This document shows positions 54,601-62,099 of a DNA stretch of 64,000 nt, piece after piece. The stretch spans positions 4,030,001 to 4,094,000 of the forward strand of contig JBAIAC010000021.1 of assembly GCA_037349315.1 (NCBI GenBank), in the 5' to 3' direction. This DNA comes from Chelydra serpentina (taxonomy: Eukaryota; Chordata; Testudines; Chelydridae). The number at the start of each line of letters is the position of its first letter. Position 1 is the stretch's first letter. A program made the translations under genes and the position numbers. The notes beneath the pieces are model-generated. The model saw only the letters and a list, made by a program, of their open reading frames with translations, did not search any database and had not been told where the DNA came from.

Positions 54601-57600
54601 TGGGCCGCCCGCTGGCATTCCCTGCTGTTCAGTGTCGATCGGGGTTCTCCTTCTCTATTTGCATTCTCCGTTGGCCTGGGTCGGTTTCGCCCAGGCCTCC
54701 GATGACCCATTCCTACCGCGCCCCCACCAGGCAGTCGTGTGACACAAACATCTCAAGTCTCCTGCTCGCCCCACGTGCAGATTTAACCCTTTTGTAGTCA
54801 CTGGCCAGCAATGCAAAGTACAGGGGGAAACTGAGGCACACATCGGACTCATAAAAATATTAGAAAACTCTCACTTCATCATAGGGGATGAGGAGGATCT
54901 GGAGTCTGTCTGAGCATCCCAGCAGGTGGGAGGTATGTGTGGGGGGTCCGTCTGGGTGCCCCAGCGGGTGCTGCCCCCACGGAGTCAATGTTCTGAATTT
55001 GCCACGGTGTTGGTTTGATTTTAAAGCTGAAATCTAATGAACTGGGTTTGCCACTTTGATGGGTGATGTAGAAGATATTCCAGCGGAAGCTAAGAGAAGA
55101 ACCCCTTTTTTTACTGAGCCCAGGGAGCCTTAGCTACTAATAAACACTGGGCTCTTCTCAAGTCAGTGTTCACCTCGGACGGCATTTCTCACAGCAGGAC
55201 ACTCGGTTATTCCCAACCAACCCGTTTATTAATTGGCTAGAGCCACCTTAGCATACAAGCAGCAGTGCACCACTTGAGCGTAGATACAACCAGTGTTTCA
55301 GGTCTGTCCTGCGCAGCCTGGCAAGCGGTACGTTAGGGTTGAGGATGAGCGGTTAGACCAAGGAGCAATGCAGAGCACCTGGGTTTCTTTATAATCATCA
55401 CTCAGCAATTCTCCTCCCCGAACACATGAACACCCTGTCAGGGTTCCCTCCCCACTCTAAACTCTAGGGTAAAGACATGAGCCCCTAAGCTTATTTTTAC
55501 CAGCTTAGGTTAAAACCCCCAAGGTACAAAATTCCCTGCACCCTGAGAAATGCTTCTTTCGCTGCCACCATCAAATGTCTAACAGGAATCCAGGAAAGGA
55601 ATCACTTGAACTTCCCTCCCCCACAAAATACCCCCTCAAGCCATACACCCCCTTTCCTGGGAAGCTTGAGAACAATCTCCCAACCAATTGGTTACACAGT
55701 GATCTAAAAACCCACCCCCTGGGTTTTAACACCATAGAAAACAGTCAGCTTCTTAAAAGAAGGATTTTATTAAAAATAAAGAAGGTAAAATCATCTCTGT
55801 AAAATCAGGATGGTAGCTATTTTACAGGGCACTTAAATTCCAAACTCAGAGAGATTTCCCCCTCTGGACAAAACCTTAAAGTTACAGAAAACCATGAATA
55901 ACGCCCCCCCCCCCTTGCCCCTTCTAACACAGGGAATACACCAAGCAAAATTAAACAGAAATCTATTTGCTATGCTATCTAAACTTACTTCAGAAAAGGG
56001 AGGTTTGATTTTCTGTAAGTTCCTTCTGTCTTCCAAGATCACTCTGACTCAGACAAAGCCACACACACACAGCCTTCCCCCCTCTAAAGATTTGAAAGTA
56101 TCTTGTTCCCTTATTGGTCAGATGCCAGCCAGGTCAGGTGTCAGCCTGGCTACCTGTATTTCTTAACCCTTTACTGGTAAGAGGATTTTATAGCACTGCA
56201 TCAGACCCTCTCCCCCTTCCCTTAATTTATGACACACCCCTACGCAGTATTTGGCCAAGGAGGAAGGAAACACTTGTCGTTAGAGCCCGTTACACTGTGC
56301 TCCCTGCTATGGGAGTGGATTGGTCCCAGAGCAACCAGCTTAGATAGCAACAGAACCGCTTCACATTAGAGTTCAATGCTCGGGCCTACAAAGAAGAGCG
56401 CGCAAAGTGCGGTGGTTAAATCCGGCACACGGCTGCCCGAGGTGTTGCTAAGGGGTGTAGACTCAACAAGCCAACCTGCAGTTATTTCTGTTAAAGAACA
56501 GAGGGGAAATGAAACCGCACCCACTTCTTCTCCTGCAAACCCTGGGATGGGGGCGAGTCGTTCATCTCTTGGTGCTGTGACTGTGACCGAGAGGAGAGGC
56601 TGCCCACGAGGGTGCAGCTAGCGCTGGGGTCTCCCAGGGTGACCTCGGTTTTATATGCCATGTTCCACATTGCTCTGAGCTTTCCAGCTCTCAGTTCCTC
56701 CGCTATCCAGGAGATGGCGGTGGTGTATGACACATTGCAGAGAGAGAGGGGTGTTGCTTTGATTCATCACGGGCCTGGTTCATAATTAGCCCCGCCTGGG
56801 ATCCCCCCGTCCCGAGCAATTCCTCTTCATGTTCCAGAGTCCGGCCCTGGTGAAGGGGCCTCTCAGCCACCCTCTGTGTGCTGTGCAATTCCTGTCACTC
56901 CTAGAGAGCCCCGGTCACACACCAAACCCTGACAGATCCCTGCAGTGTGGTGGGCCCAATCCCTCAGCTCTGGATAATCTCTGATACCTTTGCTGCCGCA
57001 CCCTTCAGGCTTCTCCCAGGGTCTGAGCCGTCCCAGGGGGGAACAAGATGGAGGGTTGGCGAGGAGAGGGGTGGCTCTGTCTCCCAAGGCAGATGGCTAC
57101 ATGCCGGCGTCAGAGGGGGCTGGCTGGTTGATACTTCTTGGGCTCTCAGGAACTTTTTTGGGTCCCCCAGCAATCCGTTCCCAGCTCCTTAAACTTACCT
57201 ATTCTCCCCTGGCCCTTGGCTCACACCTGGGAGCAGCTGCTCTTCTCTGTCACCTGGCAGGGCCTCCTAGCTGGACCAAGCGAGCTGGACGTCTCATCCA
57301 TGAGCGAACTAGGGCAGTCTGTGGGATGAGGGTCTGACAGCAGCTGGGAGACCCCTTCGCAGGTATCACTCGACTGTCCTGGGAACGCTGTCATTTAGCT
57401 TTAGCTTAATTCTAGACTCAGAGAGGTAGCCAGGCTCTCCAGACGAGAGGTCTCGGCCGCTCCAAGGGGAAGCCGGACGTTTGGGTGCTGCGCAACGTGA
57501 TCTGGGATCCCGGGGAGCCAACAGAGTGGTGGCTGTTCCCAGCGTGTTTCCGAACCAGCGTTAACGTCTGTGCGTCTCCCCGCAGGTGGACATCTACATC

Positions 57601-60436
57601 ATGATGCAGCCGCTGTCAGGGAAGTGGCTGCACTACGGCACCGAGGTGACAAGCAACAGCGGGCGCCTGGCCTTCCTCATCCCGCCCGAGAAGGCGCTGG
57701 GCATCGGCATGTACCCCGTGCGCATGGTGGTCAGGTGAGACACCCCCCCCCCGCGCCCTGCCCTGCCAGTGTGCATGTCTCCTGGGAAGTGGAGACACAG
57801 GGCCCAGGGGGGAGGGATGTACTGGGGAGTGGGGCTGTACCACGAGCCTGGCAGGGAGAGCCCTCAGGGGAAGGCCCGGGGAAAAGAGTGTTGGGAAGGG
57901 GTGAGGCCAGGCTGTTGGAGCCAGGTGACCCCTCTGGGCATGGCTTGTGGGATGCCCCCCTCCCCTGCAGTGTGTGTGGGGAGGAGGGGGAGATCTATGT
58001 GCGGGGGGCGTCTCTGGGCTCCCATGTCCCGCTCGATCCCTGACGCCCCCTGCTCCCATGCAGAGGGGATCACAGCTACGCCGAGGCCTTCCTGACAGTG
58101 GTGGCACGCAGCACCGAGGCGGTTGTGTTCAGCATCGACGGCTCCTTCACGGCCAGCGTCTCCATCATGGGCAGCGACCCCAAGGTGCGGGCAGGTGCTG
58201 TCGACGTTGTGCGGTAGGTGCCCCCAGTGACTCCCCCCGGGTAATCCTCCCACTCCTGTCCCTATGCCCAGCAACCCCCTACCACCCTGCTAACCCCCTT
58301 CCCACTGCTGTCCTCTCAGCTCCTGCCCCCCCCAGCTCCCCACGGCCCCCCTGTGATGCTCATGTCGTGTCGCCCCAGGCACTGGCAGGACTCGGGGTAC
58401 ATGATCATCTATGTGACGGGGCGGCCCGACATGCAGAAGCACCGCGTGGTGGCCTGGCTGTCGCAACACAACTTCCCGCACGGCGTCGTCTCCTTCTGCG
58501 ACGGCCTCACCCACGACCCCCTGCGCCAGAAAGCTGCCTTCCTGCAGAGCCTGCGCACCGAGGTGGGGCCCACGCCCAGCGCCGTGAGGGACAGGGCACA
58601 GCTAGGGCTTGGGAGTGGCGGGGGGCTCAGTCAGTGCCAGGAGCAGGGTGGCACAAGGGGGAAGGGTTTGGGAGGCGTGAGGGGGCTGGACTTGGACAGC
58701 ATGAAGGGGTGGGGCTCATGCGGTATGAGGGGGTGGGGCTGAGGGGGTGGGGCTCAAGTGGTGCAAGGGGGTGGGACTTGGGATGGCACAAGGAGGTGGG
58801 GCTCAGAGTATGGGGGTGGGGCTTAGGTCGTGCTAGGGGGCGGGGCTCTGGTGGCACAAGGGAGCATGTCTCAGGTGGCATGAGGAGGCGGGGCTTAGGG
58901 GGTGTGGGGGCAGGGCTCAGGTGGTGCTATGGGGCAGGGCTCGGGCAGCAGGAGTGGGCGGGGCCCGGGTGTTACGAGGAGGTGGGGTGCCAGGCTGAGT
59001 ATCCATGTGCTGCAGGCAGAGGTCACCCTTGTGGCTGGCTATGGCTCCACGAAGGACATCTCGGTCTACAGCTCCCTGGGGCTCTTGCCCACCCAGATCT
59101 ACATCGTCGGGCGCACCGTCAAGAAGTTCCAGAACCAGTGCCAGGTACGCGGACACCCGGGGGTACGAGCTGCAGGCCCCAGGCAGGGGGCTGGCTGGCT
59201 CAGGGACTGGGACATGGGGTCTTTCCCCTCTCGGGGGCGCTGGCCCCAGGGCAGGAGAATGGCTGGCTCAGGGACTGGGACATGGGGTCTTTCCCCTCTC
59301 GGGGGCGCTGGCCCCAGGGCAGGAGAATGGCTGGCTCAGGGACTGGGACATGGGGTCTTTCCCCTCTCGGGGGCGCTGGCCCCAGGGCAGGAGAATGGCT
59401 GGCTCAGGGACTGGGACATGGGGTCTTTCCCCTCTCGGGGGCGCTGGCCCCAGGGCAGGAGAATGGCTGGCTCAGGGACTGGGACATGGGGTCTTTCCCC
59501 TCTCGGGGGCGCTGGCCCCAGGGCAGGAGAATGGCTGGCTCAGGGACTGGGACATGGGGTCTTTCCCCTCTCGGGGGCGCTGGCCCCAGGCAGGAGAATG
59601 GCTGGCTCAGGGACTGGGACATGGGGAATTTCCCCTCTCGGGGGCGCTGGCCCCAGGGCAGGAGAATGGCTGGCTCAGGGACTGGGACATGGGGAATTTC
59701 CCCTCTCGGGGGCGCTGGCCCCAGGCAGGAGAATGGCTGGCTCAGGGACTGGGACATGGGGAATTTCCCCTCTCGGGGGCGCTGGCCCCAGGGCAGGAGA
59801 ATGGCTGGCTCAGGGACTGGGACATGGGGTCTTTCCCCTCTCGGGGGCGCTGGCCCCAGGCAGGAGAATGGCTGGCTCAGGGACTGGGACATGGGGTCTT
59901 TCCCCTCTCGGGGGCGCTGGCCCCAGGGCAGGAGAATGGCTGGCTCAGGGACTGGGACATGGGGTCTTTCCCCTCTCGGGGGCGCTGGCCCCAGGCAGGA
60001 GAATGGCTGGCTCGGAGGGGTGGGGAATGGGACGTGGGAGCCTTCCCTTCTAGAGGGCACAGAGCCCCTGGGCCTGAAGGGTGGGAGGCAGTGGGGGGTC
60101 TGGCATGGGGACAGTGCGGGCTGGGCCCCAGCGCTCCCCCGTCCATCTGTCCCCACGCTCGGTCCGTGCGTCTGTCCGCAGTTCCTGTCCGAGGGCTACG
60201 TGGCGCACCTGGCCCAGCTGGAGACGGCATCGCTGGCACATTCGCCCAAGGGGGCGCCGCGGCCCACGCTGGGCAAAGGCACCTACGGCTGCCCCGCCCC
60301 CGTCGACTTCCTGCGCAAGCAGAGCCAGCTGCTGCGCTCCCGGGGGCAGAGCCAGGCGGAGCGGGAGGGGGGCGGCCCGGCACCGCCCCGGGCCAAGGCC
60401 CGCAGCATCAGCCTCAAGCTGGAGAGCGAGGAGTGA
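33792..60436 (+). CDS. PITPNM1: Membrane-associated PI transfer protein 1 (Nir2, RdgBalpha1)
   Basis: Transfers phosphatidylinositol and phosphatidic acid between ER and plasma membrane during PLC signalling (family knowledge). Coding exons: 33792-33869, 34029-34243, 34675-34796, 35475-35699, 36360-36671, 37401-37496, 37828-37935, 38728-38789, 39265-39509, 41543-41732, 42045-42152, 42936-43096, 43500-43687, 51813-51983, 52457-52606, 53465-53613, 53778-53888, 54324-54440, 57586-57734, 58064-58213, 58379-58562, 59016-59144, 60182-60436. All phases match, total 3675 nt, 1224 aa plus stop (human 1244). The N-terminus [20 protein letters not shown] and the C-terminus [12 protein letters not shown] mark PITPNM1 rather than PITPNM2 or PITPNM3. 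Order: PITP domain, FFAT motif, central lipase-like segment, DDHD, LNS2. Donor 41733 (GTCAAG) is weak; acceptor 42042/42045 is a NAGNAG pair. The longest intron (8.1 kb) holds nested retroelements. Confidence 0.97.
36700..37390 (+). repeat. G-rich minisatellite in PITPNM1 intron
   Basis: Loose units of 30-45 bp such as GGTGCTGGCAGGGGCACTGG with GGGGAACAGGG, filling the intron between the coding exons ending at 36671 and starting at 37401. Confidence 0.75.
37401..38789 (+). CDS. PITPNM1: PITPNM1 exons for the FFAT motif region
   Basis: Three short exons (residues 318-406). [19 protein letters not shown] leads into the FFAT motif EFFDAHE (344-350), which binds VAP-A/B and holds Nir2 at the ER. 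The motif is cut by the intron between His349 and Glu350. The following [10 protein letters not shown] is closer to PITPNM2 wording than to human PITPNM1. The 62-nt exon 38728-38789 codes for a weakly conserved, Gly-rich piece. Confidence 0.85.
37970..38380 (-). mobile_element. CR1 LINE 3' fragment
   Basis: Reverse-complement CR1 3' end: ATGGCCATACTGGGTCAGAC, GGTCCATCTAGCCCA, CTATCCTCCATGAACTTATC and TTTCATTGGGTGACCCCTAG, in order. 5'-truncated. It sits 35 bp after a PITPNM1 donor (37936). Confidence 0.88.
38381..38727. other. PITPNM1 intron sequence, G-rich
   Basis: GGCAGGAGGGT-type loose repeats; nothing else recognised before the acceptor at 38727. Confidence 0.5.
39265..42152 (+). CDS. 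PITPNM1: PITPNM1 exons for the central lipase-like segment
   Basis: Residues 407-587. [15 protein letters not shown] and the later [18 protein letters not shown] look like the oxyanion-strand and nucleophile-elbow regions of DDHD phospholipases. The usual GxSxG serine is replaced: the elbow reads GDCVGG. Loss of the catalytic serine is also seen in human PITPNM1, so no lipase activity is expected. [20 protein letters not shown] and [14 protein letters not shown] are family-conserved. Confidence 0.85.
39600..39690 (-). mobile_element. Short CR1 3' fragment
   Basis: TCATAGAATCATAGAATATC, GGGACCTCAGGAGGTCATCT and CCCCCTGCTCAAAGCAGGAC are the reverse complement of a CR1 3' end. Only about 90 bp. 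Confidence 0.8.
39830..41385 (-). mobile_element. LTR-like element interrupted by MITEs
   Basis: Two pieces, about 39870-40435 and 41090-41385, look like an endogenous LTR by composition and have no ORFs. Between them are an element starting CATAGGCGCCGACG at 40439 and one ending GGGCCCTACC near 41090, both of abundant nonautonomous types. Borders are approximate. Confidence 0.5.
42153..42935 (+). repeat. 43-bp minisatellite in PITPNM1 intron
   Basis: Core array 42400-42895: about a dozen copies of a 43-bp unit, GGCCCGATGAGGGTGGGGTG then CCCGTGATGGGGTGGGTGGC and ACT. Two copies near 42463 and 42788, close to opposite ends, carry the same variant CCTTTGATAAATAGGGTGG. Minus-strand open frames of 172-286 codons come from the array. 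Confidence 0.88.
43300..43490 (-). repeat. Reversed copies of the dispersed 68-bp-type monomer
   Basis: About two copies on the minus strand: GGAGAAAAGCTCCGTGTCCC, GAGCCAGTGCCCCCTGGAGG and CTGCCCTGGGGCTGGCTCAG are the reverse complement of the blocks at 13.6 and 59-60 kb. It fills the intron just before the exon at 43500. Confidence 0.7.
43500..53888 (+). CDS. PITPNM1: PITPNM1 exons for the DDHD domain
   Basis: Residues 641-897 in five exons either side of the 8.1-kb intron. The domain starts near residue 674 with [20 protein letters not shown] and runs through [30 protein letters not shown] and [16 protein letters not shown] to [20 protein letters not shown]. The link [20 protein letters not shown] follows. 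All family landmarks are present, with a variable insert at 770-805. Confidence 0.92.
43688..45030. other. PITPNM1 8.1-kb intron, first part
   Basis: Mostly unassigned. A CR1-like phrase (GGGCTGGAAGGGGCCTCGAG) at about 44277-44300 suggests an old LINE remnant, and 44350-44980 looks like LTR-type sequence. No exon seen. Confidence 0.45.
45039..45469. mobile_element. MITE with CAGAGCC inverted repeats
   Basis: Left end CAGAGCCATAACTAGGGCG, right end CCTAGCTACGGCTCTG. The flanks TCCCTTAG (45031-45038) and GCTCTTAG (45470-45477) agree at six of eight positions, fitting an eroded 8-bp hAT TSD. GC-rich interior with repeated GAAGCCGCTTCCGCTTGCC-type segments in both directions. Confidence 0.8.
45500..46227 (-). 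mobile_element. CR1 fragment followed by an LTR
   Basis: About 45530-45660 matches an internal CR1 segment (TTGCTCTCCTCTGGACTCTC). From about 45760 to 46227 the sequence resembles the LTR at 47.51-48.05 kb: TGGAACGCAGCATAG, GGTTAGCACAG, GACAGCTAGGC and the end GGGAAACTGAGGCA...CCGTCACA. Non-coding. Confidence 0.6.
47505..48052 (-). mobile_element. LTR nested in the Gypsy element
   Basis: Begins around TTGTCAGAACC and ends CACTCTGTCACA. It separates the YIDD part from the next part of pol. It resembles the LTR at 45.76-46.23 kb. No TSD confirmed. Confidence 0.6.
48139..48525. mobile_element. GC-rich nonautonomous repeat nested in the Gypsy element
   Basis: Starts CATAGGCGCTGAC, like the repeat at 40439 and the reversed TCGGCGCCTATG inside the MITE at 6430. 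C-rich interior with a long C run near 48380. It splits the reverse transcriptase region between the YIDD box and the upstream palm segment. Confidence 0.6.
49190..50285 (+). mobile_element. CR1 LINE fragment with reverse transcriptase remnant
   Basis: The 5' part encodes [15 protein letters not shown], a CR1 reverse transcriptase landmark. Further on, [20 protein letters not shown] and [20 protein letters not shown] are also recognisable, as is SRVPQGSV. Frames are broken (stop near 49369). The 3' end has TAGATGGACCATTGGTCTGA and TCTTATGATC. Internally deleted between about 49820 and the 3' end. Confidence 0.88.
51060..51250 (-). mobile_element. CR1-like fragment
   Basis: ATAGATTCCCAGGCCAGAAA and GATCAGCTAGTCTGACCTTC read as an antisense CR1-type 3' piece. 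Confidence 0.6.
51251..51812. other. PITPNM1 8.1-kb intron, end
   Basis: C-rich sequence, loose CCCTGCATTGCTCAC repeats at 51540-51760, then the acceptor AG at 51811-51812. Confidence 0.5.
51984..52456 (+). repeat. Degenerate G-rich repeat in PITPNM1 intron
   Basis: Units of roughly 55-70 bp with GGTCCCCTCTGGGATGTCCC-type wording (GGGTCCCCTCTGGGTTGTC at several sites), about six copies. Confidence 0.65.
52740..53400 (+). repeat. 45-bp minisatellite in PITPNM1 intron
   Basis: Clear copies from about 53030 to 53360 of a ~45-bp unit: GGGGTACCGAGTGGAGAAAG then CGGGATACAGGCCGTTCTGG GGAT-type. Diverged copies to the left. Explains minus-strand open frames rich in Pro. Confidence 0.8.
53889..54323. 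other. PITPNM1 intron between exons at 53778 and 54324
   Basis: G-rich intron of 435 bp with no recognised repeat family. Confidence 0.6.
54480..54895 (-). mobile_element. LTR fragment
   Basis: Ends with GGGGGAAACTGAGGCACACA and ACTTCATCATAG, like the other antisense LTRs in this window. Non-coding. Confidence 0.5.
55010..56380 (-). mobile_element. Older LTR-like element split by a solo LTR
   Basis: About 55130-55430 and 56240-56380 flank the solo LTR and read as continuous AT-richer retroelement sequence if the solo LTR and one target copy are removed. Family not known to me. Confidence 0.45.
55436..56234 (-). mobile_element. Solo LTR of an endogenous retrovirus, 5-bp TSD
   Basis: 799 bp from TGTCAGGG to TATGACA with a perfect 5-bp target-site duplication CACCC at 55431-55435 and 56235-56239. 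It is of a type I associate with turtle genomes. Poly(A)-signal-like AATAAA runs lie near 55780. No viral ORF is present; only the LTR remains. Confidence 0.85.
56381..57585. other. PITPNM1 intron 18, second half
   Basis: Low-similarity retroelement-like sequence without exon. Acceptor AG at 57584-57585. Confidence 0.45.
57735..58063. other. PITPNM1 intron 19
   Basis: G-rich 329-bp intron with nothing else recognised. Confidence 0.6.
58064..59144 (+). CDS. PITPNM1: PITPNM1 exons for the LNS2 domain
   Basis: Residues 986-1140. [60 protein letters not shown] and the [12 protein letters not shown] stretch are intact. LNS2 binds phosphatidic acid at the plasma membrane. The DxDxT phosphatase signature of lipins is SIDGS here, as in the whole Nir family, so it is a sensor and not an enzyme. 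Confidence 0.93.
58590..59010 (+). repeat. G-rich short tandem repeat in PITPNM1 intron
   Basis: Imperfect 20-30-bp units GGTGGGGCTCAGGTGGTGC-type in about 15 copies before the acceptor at 59015. Confidence 0.7.
59160..60030 (+). repeat. 68-bp minisatellite with dimeric higher-order structure
   Basis: About 12 copies of a unit: GGGACTGGGACATGGGGTCT then TTCCCCTCTCGGGGGCGCTG then GCCCCAGGGCAGGAGAATGG and CTGGCTCA (68 bp). From about 59585 on, copies with CCCAGGCAGG (67 bp) alternate with CCCAGGGCAGG (68 bp), making a 135-bp dimer. Some dimers carry GGAATTT in place of GGTCTTT. The dimer is a multiple of 3, which keeps long plus-strand frames open. It fills the last PITPNM1 intron. Confidence 0.93.
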
Positions 60437-61330
60437 GCCCCCCCGTGGCTTCCCGGCCTGGAGCGAGCGCCGCGCCCGCACGAGGAGACGAGGGCGCCTG
60501 GCACGGAGAGGGAGCTCCCGACGGGACCGTGCGCTGCACTGCAGCCCCGGCGTGGGGCGAGAACTGTGCGTGGGGGCCCCCGGAGCCCCCCAGCACCAGG
60601 CATGGCCTGCCCCCCATCCCCCGGGCTCCCCTCCCCCACCCACAGCCCACTGCTCTCTTGGGCATGGCCTGCCTGCCACCCACATCCCTGGGCTCAACCC
60701 CACACACCAGCTCTGCTGGTGTCCCTCAATCCCGCCCCACAGACCTCTGCCAGCGCAGGCCTGAGACCCCCTTGTTGTCCAAGCTGCTCTGTCTGGGAGC
60801 AAGTGGCTGCCCTGTGGTTGGGTTTCCCAGGGGAAGGGCGAGTCGCTGCTGGGAATTAGGGGGGTTGGGCCTCTCCACCCTGCCCCCCATGCAAGGCCTG
60901 GATCTGGCACATTTACCCCTGGGCCCTGCTGTCCGCAGCACAGCGACTGGGAGGAGGGGCCAGCTGCCCCTGTCTCTGGGCAGCCCCCGTACCCCGCGGC
61001 CTGCATGACCCAGCCCCCCCTGCACAGAGACCCCACCCCTGCACCCAGCCCTGGCGGTGCCCTGTGTGATGCTGGATCCCAGCAGCAGGGCCAGACAGCC
61101 TGGGTGCGACTTTAGGCAATGCCCCCCCATTGGGCACAGTACACCCCCACCCAGGGGGGGCTCATTATTTATTTTTGTTGTCAGAGTTAGTGAGGGAGGG
61201 GCCAGGCCCAGAGGAGGCGGGGCCTGGTGGGGGAGGGGCCGGAAGGCTTCATGGTTCTTTGGTTGTTTTTTTTTAAATTGTGTAAATGTGGAATAAAAAT
61301 GTAAAAATAAACAGAGAATGGTACAAACAA
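60437..61330 (+). other. PITPNM1: PITPNM1 3' UTR
   Basis: About 880 bp from the TGA at 60434-60436 to the poly(A) signals. C-rich, then a TTTATTTTTGTTG stretch near 61165 and T-rich sequence before the signal. Confidence 0.75.
61292..61311 (+). terminator. PITPNM1: PITPNM1 poly(A) signals
   Basis: Two AATAAA motifs, at 61292-61297 and 61306-61311. Confidence 0.85.
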
Positions 61331-61637
61331 GAAGGGCCGGTTCCTGGGGGGAAATACAGGGCAGTGGGGTGGGGAATGTATGTGAAGGGAGTGTTAAAAT
61401 CACTGGTTATAACCTAGTCAGCAGGGAGCGAGAGCGGGGCAGGGCCTTGGCAGCGATGGGATTAGCCGATAACTCGGAAGAAAATGATCTCGACTGCTCA
61501 TGGCCCAGTGCCCTGCCAGACAGAGCAAAGAGGGGTCTTAGCGGGTGTCTGCTACGGCCACCAAATCACACTAGCGAATGGGATGTCTACTGTGTGAGCA
61601 GGGGGCGGGGGAAGCTGAGACCGGGGGAGGGCTGGTA

Positions 61638-61751
61638 GGGTGACCAGATGTCCCGATTTTATAGGGACAGTCCCAATTTTGGGGTCTTTTTCTTATATGG
61701 GCTCCTATTACCCCCCACCCCCCATTGTTCACAATTGCTGTCCGGTCACCC
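61638..61751 (+). mobile_element. Mariner-type MITE, second copy
   Basis: GGGTGACCAGATGTCCCGAT at the left and GTCCGGTCACCC at the right, with TA at 61636-61637 and 61752-61753. 114 bp, opposite in orientation to the copy in the CABP2 3' UTR. Confidence 0.82.
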
Positions 61752-61766
61752 TATGTGCTGGGGGTA

Positions 61767-62068
61767 GGGGTGCCAACTTTGATTGCAGAAAACTGAACAT
61801 CCTTGCCCCTCTCGGCCACACCCCTTCTCTGAGGCCCTGCCTCCCCTCAATCCATTCCCCCTTCCCCCCCCCCCTCGCTTTCACTGGGCTGGGGCAGGGA
61901 CGAGGGGTTTGGAATGTGAACCCTTCATTTCTGGCCCCACCCCAGAGCCCTCACCCTGACCCCCAGCCCAGTGAAAATGAGAGTGGGGGGATGGGGTGAG
62001 TGGCCTCAGAGAAAGGGTGGGGCAGGGCAAGGGTGTTCGGTTTTGTACGATTACAAAGTTGGCAACGC
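61767..62068. mobile_element. Second mariner-type MITE with TGCCAACTTT inverted repeats
   Basis: Left end GGGGTGCCAACTTTG, right end CAAAGTTGGCAACGC, flanked by TA (61765-61766 and 62069-62070). It contains an inner inverted repeat, TTTCACTGGGCTGGGG against CCCCCAGCCCAGTGAAAA, so it can fold into a long hairpin. 302 bp. Confidence 0.78.
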
Positions 62069-62099
62069 TAACCATGCACTAAACGTGCCTGCCTGCCCC

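Noticed and set aside
57947..61008. Plus-strand frames of 829, 667 and 383 codons
   Set aside because: They run across PITPNM1 exons, introns and the 68-bp minisatellite. Real exon boundaries and phases contradict them.
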